Part shown: positions 7,576-13,195 of the stretch, one piece after another | How positions within the stretch are numbered: the stretch's first letter is position 1 | How the letters are laid out: each line of letters starts with the position of its first letter | Assembly: GCA_945873015.1 (NCBI GenBank) | Contig: CAMCBY010000052.1 | Coordinates: 1-13,195, forward strand | DNA: 13,195 bases | From: Klebsiella pneumoniae | GTDB lineage: Bacteria; Pseudomonadota; Gammaproteobacteria; Ga0077536 | Direction: 5' to 3' | The notes under the pieces: model-generated | The model's input: the letters and a program-made list of their open reading frames with translations, nothing else | The model's database searches: none | What the model was told of the DNA's origin: nothing | Translations under genes and position numbers: made by a program

Positions 7576-8904
7576 TCAGGCCGTTCCGTCGGCCAGGGTG
7601 CAGTAATCGAAACCGCCGCCGAGGCCGGCCACCGCGCCGCGTCTGGCATCGTGATAGCCCTCGACCAAGTGATGCAGGCGTTTGGCCGTTACCTCGCGGG
7701 CGATGTGCGCATCCATTTCCACCAGCAGCCAGCGGCGCGTGCCGCCATCGCGCCGGTTCAAAGCCATGACCGCTTCGGCGGTGGTGCCGGAGCCGGCGAA
7801 ACTGTCGAGCACAATCGCATTTTTATCGCTGCATAACGACAGCAGGTACTCGACCAGCGCGACCGGCTTGGGGAACGGGAAACGCAGCCCCATGCTGGCG
7901 AGAGCAGCCGCTTGTGCCTGGGTGCTGCCGAGTCCGCTCAGCACACTCAGCACATGGCTGGCACCCTGACGTTCCTTGATTGATTCAATCGCGCCACTCG
8001 CGGTCAGCACAAAACGGGTCGCCTGCCCCTTGCTGTCCGGCACCGGATTAAATCCGCCGTCGATGAAGGTTTGCAAAATAGTTTTTGACGACCAGCCGCT
8101 CTCCACCCGCACAGCCTCGCGCAGACGTCCATCAACGATGTCGGCCGCGTCGCGATAACGGGGCCAGGCGTGCTCGCGCGTTGCGATGTGTGCATGCGCG
8201 ACACTGGCCGGGAAACCGGCCGGCAACAGCACCTCGCTGACCGGGTTCTTCGGCCCGTTCTTGACGATGGTATTGCGAATCTCGGCACGTTTGAGTTTGC
8301 TGCGCGCGCCGACGCTCGGGTCCAGCACCGGCGGCATGGGAAAACGCGCCGGGTCCATCGCGTAGACCAGCACATATTCGTGACAGTGTTTGATCTTGGC
8401 CTGATTGTCGAAGTTGCCGTCGGTGCGCCATACCAGCGTGGCCAGATGACAGGCGGGGCCAAACAGTTCATCGAGCAGCGCGCGCAGGTGATGCATCTCG
8501 CCATCGTCGATGGAGACGAACAACAGACCATCATCGGTCAGCAACTGGCGCAACAGGGCAAGGCGCGGATACATCATGCACAGCCAGCGATCATGGCGCT
8601 CGAGTGCATCCCCTGCCGCGCCCATCACCGCCCCCAACCAGTGACGGATGGCGGGCGCGTTGACATTGTCGTTATAGATCCAGCGTTCGCTGCCGGTGTT
8701 ATAGGGCGGGTCGATATAGATACATTTTACGCGGCGGGCATAGTGCGGCAGCAGTGCATTGAGCGCGCGCAGATTGTCCCCTTCGATGAGGAGATTGCCG
8801 CTGTTCTGCGCGCCGCAGGTGTTGCCCGCCACCAGCCGCGTGGCGGGCAGATGGGCGAGATGGGCTTTGACCGCATCCTTGCCTGTCCACTTGAGCGTTG
8901 GCAC
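7576..8904 (-). CDS. Site-specific DNA methyltransferase, type III Mod-like, adenine-specific (beta class)
   Basis: This 442-residue protein carries the amino-methyltransferase motifs in beta-class order: catalytic DPPYNTG at residues 65-71, and the AdoMet-binding 'DSFAGSGTT' near residues 367-375. Between them lie 'GLLFVSIDD', 'HEYVLVYA' and a target-recognition stretch with 'NGPKNPVSEVLLPAGFPA', 'SGWSSK', 'SHVLSVL' and 'FPFPKP', all familiar from Mod subunits of type III restriction systems. I chose GTG 8904 because 'VPTLKWTGKDAV' matches the usual Mod start, and a GAGGG (8913-8917) lies 8 bases before it. The frame stays open to 9060, but that would overlap the hydrolase gene upstream by 145 bases. 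It should methylate the exocyclic amine of adenine at a site that cannot be read from sequence. Full Mod proteins are usually longer (about 600 residues), and no Res helicase-nuclease gene is adjacent, so it looks solitary. N4-cytosine modification is the less likely alternative. Confidence 0.88.
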   Translation of the reverse strand: MPTLKWTGKDAVKAHLAHLPATRLVAGNTCGAQNSGNLLIEGDNLRALNALLPHYARRVKCIYIDPPYNTGSERWIYNDNVNAPAIRHWLGAVMGAAGDALERHDRWLCMMYPRLALLRQLLTDDGLLFVSIDDGEMHHLRALLDELFGPACHLATLVWRTDGNFDNQAKIKHCHEYVLVYAMDPARFPMPPVLDPSVGARSKLKRAEIRNTIVKNGPKNPVSEVLLPAGFPASVAHAHIATREHAWPRYRDAADIVDGRLREAVRVESGWSSKTILQTFIDGGFNPVPDSKGQATRFVLTASGAIESIKERQGASHVLSVLSGLGSTQAQAAALASMGLRFPFPKPVALVEYLLSLCSDKNAIVLDSFAGSGTTAEAVMALNRRDGGTRRWLLVEMDAHIAREVTAKRLHHLVEGYHDARRGAVAGLGGGFDYCTLADGTA

Positions 8905-8912
8905 CGGCGGTG

Positions 8913-8917
8913 CCCTC
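8913..8917 (-). promoter_or_regulatory. Shine-Dalgarno overlapping the upstream stop codon
   Basis: Read on the - strand, GAGGG begins with the GA of the serine hydrolase TGA (8916-8918) and lies 8 bases before the methyltransferase GTG at 8904. This arrangement fits translational coupling of the two genes and supports the shorter methyltransferase start. Confidence 0.5.
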
Positions 8918-10130
8918 AGTCGATCAGCGCCTGGTAACTCAACACACGCAGTTCGCGGCGCAAGGGATAGGTCGATGACGGCAACAACTGGGTCAGCAGA
9001 ATCACCGCGAGGTCTTCCTGCGGGTCTATCCAGAACGCGGTGCTGGCAGCACCGCCCCACGCGTATTCACCGGGCGAACCGATGATCTCGGCCTTGGCCG
9101 GGTCGAGCATGACCGAAAAACCGAGACCAAAACCAATACCGCTGTAACTCGATTCACTGAAGCGCGGCTGGCCCATGTCGGCCATGTCGCCGCGCAGATG
9201 ATTTTGCGTCATGAACTCCACCGTCTTGCGACCGAGCAGCCGCACGCCGTCGAGTTCGCCAAGATTGCGCATGAACGAACAAAAACGGAAATAGTCGGCT
9301 GCAGTGGAAACCAGACCACCGCCGCCTGATATCAGCGTGCGCGGCTTGAGATAACGACTGTCCGTCGCGCCATCGATTTGTTTGAGACCACCATCGCGCC
9401 CACGGGTGTAGTTGGCGGCGAAACGCGCGTGATTCTCGGCACGCACATGGAAGTCGGTATCGTTGAGCGCGAGCGGCGCGAGAATGCGCTCGCGCATGAA
9501 CGTTTCAAATGGCTGGCCGGCGATCACTTCCACCAGCGCGCCCAACACGTCGGTCGCGACACTGTAGTTCCATTCCGCGCCGGGATGGTTGAGCAAGGGC
9601 AAGGCCGCCAGCGGCGCCATCATATCCAGCAGCGGCCGTTCAGCGCTCTGGAAATCGACCCCATGCTGGCGATACAGCGCATCGACCGGCGTCGCCTCGA
9701 GAAAACCGTAAGTCAGACCCGAGGTATGGGTCAGCAGATGGCGGAAAGTGATGGGTCCGTCCGCCGCCACGGTGTCGTAGTGTTCGGCATTGCCGCCGAC
9801 GAATACGCGCATGTCGGCGAACATCGGCAGGAAGTGCGCTATCGGCGTGTCGAGCTGAAAGTATCCTTGCTCGTACAACACCATGATGGCGACGCTGGTC
9901 AGCGGTTTGGTCATGGAATAGATACGGAACACGGTGTCGGCATTCATCGGCGCACCGGCGGCCACATCGCGCAGCCCGTAGCTGTCGAAATAAGCCACGC
10001 GTCCGCGCCGCGCCACCAGGGTCACCATGCCGGGCAAGCGGCCACTGTCGACCCACGTACGCATCCATGGGCCGATGCGCGCAAGACGCTGAGAACACAT
10101 TCCGACTTGTTCAGGGGTAGCGCGTTGCAC
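8916..10130 (-). CDS. Serine hydrolase of the beta-lactamase/EstB esterase fold
   Basis: This is a 404-residue protein starting at GTG 10130, with GAGG at 10137-10140 six bases upstream. An in-frame ATG at 10100 would remove the family's usual 'TPEQVG' lead, so GTG is preferred. The active-site serine is in S72-M-T-K75. The usual second motif YxN reads Y189-S-V, and the third motif is W358-G-G rather than KTG. 'HLLTHTSGL' near residues 131-139 is the common family signature. The Ser-Lys-Tyr triad with WGG is the pattern of EstB-type esterases rather than true beta-lactamases, so ester or small-amide hydrolysis is likelier than antibiotic resistance. I see no signal peptide, which suggests a cytoplasmic enzyme. 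The natural substrate is unknown. Its stop codon is 11 bases before the methyltransferase start. Confidence 0.88.
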   Translation of the reverse strand: MQRATPEQVGMCSQRLARIGPWMRTWVDSGRLPGMVTLVARRGRVAYFDSYGLRDVAAGAPMNADTVFRIYSMTKPLTSVAIMVLYEQGYFQLDTPIAHFLPMFADMRVFVGGNAEHYDTVAADGPITFRHLLTHTSGLTYGFLEATPVDALYRQHGVDFQSAERPLLDMMAPLAALPLLNHPGAEWNYSVATDVLGALVEVIAGQPFETFMRERILAPLALNDTDFHVRAENHARFAANYTRGRDGGLKQIDGATDSRYLKPRTLISGGGGLVSTAADYFRFCSFMRNLGELDGVRLLGRKTVEFMTQNHLRGDMADMGQPRFSESSYSGIGFGLGFSVMLDPAKAEIIGSPGEYAWGGAASTAFWIDPQEDLAVILLTQLLPSSTYPLRRELRVLSYQALID

Positions 10131-10167
10131 GGCGGGCCTCGTTATTGTTGGTCAGAGTGGAATGCAT

Positions 10168-10185
10168 GTGCGATTTCATTCGCAC
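10168..10185. repeat. Diverged fourth copy of the GTGCGAAT palindrome
   Basis: GTGCGATTTCATTCGCAC has the same outer arms as units 2 and 3 of the cluster at 2309-2422, but its stem is only 6 bp because the centre has drifted. It lies in the 87-base gap between the transporter and serine hydrolase genes, both on the - strand, about 7.8 kb from the cluster. Confidence 0.65.
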
Positions 10186-10217
10186 TCTCGCGACGCTCGA
10201 CGTGCATCCCCGGCACC

Positions 10218-11129
10218 TCAAGCGTCCTGGGTGCGCGCCAGATACTGGCGGCGCAGATAGACATTATTGGCAATCAAAGCGCCCACCACCATCGCCGCGC
10301 CCACCAGTTCGATGCGATGAAAGGCGTGGCCTTGTAGTGCGCGCCAACTGAAAGTCACCACCGGCATGAAGTTGATCAGCAGACTTGAATTAAGTATGCC
10401 GATGCGGCGCGAACCGAAATTCCACGCCATCATCGAGAAGGTCACACCGAGCAGACTGAGGTAGGCGAGCTGCCAGGCGACGCTGTGGAGAGCGGCGAGC
10501 GTTGGGGTCTGGATGTGGCCGACCATCACCAGCACCTCGGCCAATAGCACGGTCGCGAGGGTGCCCGGGATCATGGTCAGCACGGTGATGCGCCACGTGC
10601 TCCAGCCCGTCAGTTTGCCGATGCCAACGGTATAGATGATCCAGCAACCGGCCCCGATCAGGATAATCAAATCGCCCATCATCTGATCGGTCGACTCGAT
10701 GAAAGAGAGATTGCCATCGGTGACCACCAGCACCACGCCGAGAAAGGCCAGCATGATGCAGGTCAGAGTGAAATTGGCCGGCCGCCGCTTGTGTAATACC
10801 CACATCGAGAGCACCGCGATGGTCGGCTGCAGCGAGCCGATCACGACCGCATGTTCAGCACTCGACAAGGACATACCAATGAAGGTGCTCATCGGACAAA
10901 AACACATGCCGAGCAGCCCGAGTGCGATGGCGCGCCCGCCGAGGCCACGATAGGACAAGGCCGCGAGTCCTTCGCGCATGACCAGAAAAGGCACCAGACA
11001 CAGCACCGCGATACAGTAGCGGAAAGCGCTCAAATGAAACGGGTTGATGACGACGAAGGCGTCGTGCGCCACCGGCAATTGCACGCCCCAGAACAGCACC
11101 GCCAGCAACGTGGCGATGAAACCCGGCAT
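10218..11129 (-). CDS. DMT-superfamily (EamA) membrane transporter
   Basis: This 303-residue, very hydrophobic protein has about ten predicted membrane helices in two homologous halves (residues about 4-135 and 152-290), the duplicated EamA layout of drug/metabolite transporters. Recognisable points are 'AVLFWGVQLPV' in helix 1, 'FHLSAFRYCIA' in helix 2, 'SSAEHAVVIGSLQPTIAVLS' at the end of the first half, and 'NSSLLINFMPVVT' in the matching place of the second. I chose ATG 11129 because helix 1 begins directly after it. The frame extends upstream to a GTG at 11168, but that adds 13 polar residues and no ribosome site. Members export amino acids, metabolites or drugs; the substrate cannot be told here. 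A 67-base gap separates it from the hydrolase gene upstream, so co-transcription is possible. Confidence 0.87.
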   Translation of the reverse strand: MPGFIATLLAVLFWGVQLPVAHDAFVVINPFHLSAFRYCIAVLCLVPFLVMREGLAALSYRGLGGRAIALGLLGMCFCPMSTFIGMSLSSAEHAVVIGSLQPTIAVLSMWVLHKRRPANFTLTCIMLAFLGVVLVVTDGNLSFIESTDQMMGDLIILIGAGCWIIYTVGIGKLTGWSTWRITVLTMIPGTLATVLLAEVLVMVGHIQTPTLAALHSVAWQLAYLSLLGVTFSMMAWNFGSRRIGILNSSLLINFMPVVTFSWRALQGHAFHRIELVGAAMVVGALIANNVYLRRQYLARTQDA

Positions 11130-11196
11130 AAAACCACGGCCTACCACCTGCCTGCCCGCCCGCAGCACACGCAGGGCGGGTGGCTGTACATGGTGT

Positions 11197-12939
11197 TCAA
11201 CGCCGAATCACGGGCAGCACGAGGTGTGAAGCATGGCTGCCGTCGTGCCACACACGATTGGTGGCCACCACAAAATCGGTGGCGGTCTCTTCAGCGATCA
11301 CGCCACCGCTGTTGGTATTGCGATCGAAACGCGGGAAATTGCTGCTCGACACTTCGAGACGGATGCGATGACCGGCGCGAAACAGATTGGCAGTCGCGAC
11401 CATGTCTATCTGAAGTTCATAGACGGTGCCGGGCTGCATGAGTTTGGGCGCCGAGAAAGACTCACGATACCGCGCGCGCAGAATGCCATCGGTCAGGATC
11501 ATGGCGCGACCATCGGGATACACATCGACCAGTTTGCCGGTGAAATCGGTATCGAGCGCCGACGAGCTGACGAACAGGCTCAAACTCACCGGGCCGGTGA
11601 CTTCGGTATCCTCACTCAACACCTCGCTGGTGTAACACAGCACATCGGCACGCGCCTCGATTTCGCGCTGATCGCGCGGGCCGGCGTTGGCGGCGATGAA
11701 CAGGCCCGGCAGGAAGGTCGCACCACCGCAGGTGCGCACCGGATCGCGCGGGTCATAAAGATAGGTATCAGCCTGCTCAGCGTGTGGCGCCGTGGTCGAC
11801 AACACACCGTCACCCGCCGCACTGTTGGCACGACCGCCGCTATGCAGATACCACTTTTCAAAACGTGTATCGGGCAGCGGCCAGTCAGCTTCCTCGCGCC
11901 ACGCGTCCAGCCCCATGATGAACAACTTGACCGGTTTGTCGTCCGGCACGCCATTGGCCTCACCCTTCAGCCAGTGGTCGAACCACCGAATCTGCTGACT
12001 GGTGACGTCGGCCACCGCATCCATTGCCATGAGACCAAAATTACGTTCTGGATAGACACCACCGTTGTAGCCATGCACCCACGGCCCGATCACGAGGCGC
12101 TGATGCGCACGCGCTGCCTCGCTGCCGCCGCGTGTTTTCATGCCGGTGTAGTTGGCCAGCGTGCCGCCCAGGAACAAGTCGTACCAGCCACCGAAATTGA
12201 GCGCCGGCGCAGTGATTTTTTCGTAATGCTCACAGGGCGCAGCAGCGCGCCAGTAGTCGTCGTAGGAGGGATGCGCGAGCCAGTCGAGATAATAGGGCGC
12301 AAACTCTTTCAGGCCAGGCACATCGTTGAGGGGCAGATGTTCGTAAGCGGCGGCCACACCGTCACCACCCGCAATCGCCGCGCCGAAGTCAGCCATGTCG
12401 GCACGGCCCTGGCCGAGGCGCCGCACGACTTCACCCACCGCAAAGGTCGACGATGCCCACTGCAGCATAAAACCCAATTGAAAAGCGCCGCCCTGGTAGG
12501 TCCAGCGGTCGTAATACTGATCGGTCGTGATGAACGGTGCCATCGCGCGCAACGCCGGCGGTTGTTCGCTCGCCGCCAGCCACTGCGTGGCACCGTAATA
12601 GGACGCACCCATCATGCCCACCACACCACTGCACCAGGGCTGTGCCGCAATCCAGGCGATGGTGTCGGCGCCGTCTTTGGCCTCTTGAAAATAGGGATCG
12701 AACTCGCCCCCGGAGGCAAAGGTGCCGCGGCAGTCTTGCACCACCACCGCATAACCGGCCTGCGCCACACGCAGAATATCGCCGGCCAGGAACAACAGCA
12801 CCGGGTTCTCTTTGTTGTAGGGCAGGCGCAGCAGCACAACCGGCAGAGCGTCGCCACCGGCCGGACGATAGATGTCGGTGGCGAGGACGGCGCCATCGCG
12901 CATGGCCACTTCAAGATTTTTTTCAATGCTTAGATTCAT
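11197..12939 (-). CDS. CocE/NonD-family alpha/beta hydrolase (X-Pro dipeptidyl-peptidase S15-like)
   Basis: This is a 580-residue protein counted from ATG 12939. The nucleophile is S113 in 'GASYYG', with D254 in 'GWYDLF' and H289 in 'GPWVHG', the Ser-Asp-His triad of CocE. Y41 in 'LPYNKE' fits the tyrosine that helps form the oxyanion hole. The first part (to about residue 325) is the alpha/beta hydrolase with a helical cap at about 140-240. The rest is the jelly-roll C-terminal domain of the S15/CocE family ('VTGPVSLSLFVSS', 'GHRIRLEVSSSNFP'). Family members hydrolyse esters or acyl-amide bonds, and cocaine esterase is the reference. The true substrate is unknown. The frame continues to a GTG at 13014, but those 25 residues (Gly/Gln-rich) look like translated leader, and a possible -10 box lies inside them. 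There is no convincing ribosome site for either start. Length is normal for the family. Confidence 0.9.
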   Translation of the reverse strand: MNLSIEKNLEVAMRDGAVLATDIYRPAGGDALPVVLLRLPYNKENPVLLFLAGDILRVAQAGYAVVVQDCRGTFASGGEFDPYFQEAKDGADTIAWIAAQPWCSGVVGMMGASYYGATQWLAASEQPPALRAMAPFITTDQYYDRWTYQGGAFQLGFMLQWASSTFAVGEVVRRLGQGRADMADFGAAIAGGDGVAAAYEHLPLNDVPGLKEFAPYYLDWLAHPSYDDYWRAAAPCEHYEKITAPALNFGGWYDLFLGGTLANYTGMKTRGGSEAARAHQRLVIGPWVHGYNGGVYPERNFGLMAMDAVADVTSQQIRWFDHWLKGEANGVPDDKPVKLFIMGLDAWREEADWPLPDTRFEKWYLHSGGRANSAAGDGVLSTTAPHAEQADTYLYDPRDPVRTCGGATFLPGLFIAANAGPRDQREIEARADVLCYTSEVLSEDTEVTGPVSLSLFVSSSALDTDFTGKLVDVYPDGRAMILTDGILRARYRESFSAPKLMQPGTVYELQIDMVATANLFRAGHRIRLEVSSSNFPRFDRNTNSGGVIAEETATDFVVATNRVWHDGSHASHLVLPVIRR

Positions 12940-12982
12940 GGCGCGCTGACCCTGGCCTTGAGGTTTCAAAAAGAAGGACGCG

Positions 12983-12988
12983 AGTATA
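12983..12988 (-). promoter_or_regulatory. Possible -10 box for the hydrolase gene
   Basis: On the - strand this reads TATACT, one mismatch from the sigma-70 consensus, 43 bases before the ATG at 12939. No good -35 is visible 16-18 bases upstream, so this is only a candidate. Confidence 0.25.
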
Positions 12989-13057
12989 ACGGCAATGCCC
13001 CAGCCGCACCGCACCGCATCGGGTAAGGGTGCGCGGCGGTGATACCCACCGGTCGCG

Positions 13058-13071
13058 GCGGGCGCGCCCGC
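13058..13071. other. Perfect GC palindrome after the RND pump gene
   Basis: GCGGGCGCGCCCGC is a perfect 14-base palindrome starting 18 bases after the RND stop codon on the - strand. It could fold in the transcript end or bind a dimeric protein, but there is no following T run, so a terminator is not established. In GC-rich DNA it may be chance. Confidence 0.3.
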
Positions 13072-13089
13072 TGCTTGCCCGGCGTTCCG

Positions 13090-13195
13090 TCACACCTCTG
13101 CTTGTTTGACCCGCCGCAGCAGGAAATAAGCCGCCGGCAAGACGAACAGCGACAACAGCGGCGCACTCAGCATGCCGCCTATCATCGGCGCGGCA
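13090..13195 (-). CDS. C-terminus of an RND efflux pump (CusA/CzcA-type), cut by window edge
   Basis: Only the last 34 residues are visible, read from 13194 down to the TGA at 13090-13092. They begin A-A-P-M-I-G-G-M-L and continue through 'SAPLLSLFVLPAAYFLLRR' to a short basic tail. This is the typical final transmembrane segment of heavy-metal-type RND pumps ('PMIGGM...APLLSLFVIPA'). Such pumps form trimers in the inner membrane and drive metal or drug export by proton flow, with a periplasmic adaptor and an outer-membrane channel. The identity rests on this short piece, so the substrate class is uncertain; a multidrug RND is the alternative. The hydrolase gene starts 150 bases further downstream on the same strand. 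Confidence 0.75.
   Translation of the reverse strand, partial: AAPMIGGMLSAPLLSLFVLPAAYFLLRRVKQAEV

Noticed and set aside
7557..7577. Inverted repeat GACCGGC/GCCGGTC at the methyltransferase stop codon
   Set aside because: The 7-bp stem overlaps the stop codon, and no T run follows on the - strand. In such GC-rich sequence it may be chance, so no terminator is called.
8905..9060. N-terminal extension of the methyltransferase to 9060
   Set aside because: It would overlap the serine hydrolase coding end by 145 bases and adds 52 residues without family character. The GTG at 8904 has its own Shine-Dalgarno and gives the usual Mod N-terminus.
11155..11180. CCCGCC/GGCGGG inverted repeat between the hydrolase and transporter genes
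   Set aside because: The stem is only 6 bp with a 14-base loop and no T tract, so it is not strong enough to annotate as a terminator.
11233..12933. Open frame of 566 codons on the + strand opposite the CocE-like hydrolase
   Set aside because: The - strand frame has a full catalytic triad and family domains. The + strand frame is a high-GC shadow, rich in His/Arg/Gly, without recognisable domains.

Overview
The window is GC-rich, densely coded bacterial chromosome. I see no rRNA, tRNA, CRISPR array, insertion sequence or phage gene. The gene families (TsdA-type thiosulfate dehydrogenase, RTX protease with a type I secretion tail, CusA/CzcA-type RND pump, SoxG-like protein) and the short GTGCGAAT...ATTCGCAC palindromes suggest a proteobacterium, most likely a gammaproteobacterium. 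That placement is inference, not proof.

Left part, + strand (1-2303): the 3' end of a SoxG-like (sarcosine oxidase gamma subunit) gene is followed by two tightly spaced genes. The first encodes a Tat-exported DsrE-like protein. The second encodes a Sec-exported diheme cytochrome c whose haem-ligand pattern matches thiosulfate dehydrogenase TsdA. They look like a small operon for periplasmic thiosulfate/tetrathionate chemistry.

Convergent junction (2304-2429): three small palindromes lie between the converging genes. Two of them form a perfect 21-base inverted pair. This is a REP/BIME-like element that probably also separates the two transcription units. A diverged fourth copy lies at 10168-10185.

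Right part, all on the - strand (13195 down to 2430), in transcription order: the last residues of an RND efflux pump; a CocE/NonD-type alpha/beta hydrolase; a DMT/EamA transporter; a serine hydrolase of the beta-lactamase/EstB fold; a DNA methyltransferase of the type III Mod class with no visible restriction partner; and a 1657-residue secreted protease. The methyltransferase starts at a GTG whose Shine-Dalgarno overlaps the hydrolase stop codon, so the two are probably translationally coupled. The protease combines a subtilisin/kexin catalytic domain, a P domain, a serralysin-like segment, about 950 residues of RTX repeats and a serralysin-type C-terminal export signal. Its secretion machinery is not in this window.

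The most distinctive observations are the protease architecture, with eight copies of a roughly 50-residue strand-rich unit whose spacings differ by exact multiples of the 9-residue RTX repeat, and the DsrE-like/TsdA gene pair. I found no clear new defence or mobile system. The lone methyltransferase is the nearest candidate. No stretch above 300 bases lacks a gene; the longest gap is 172 bases (7404-7575).
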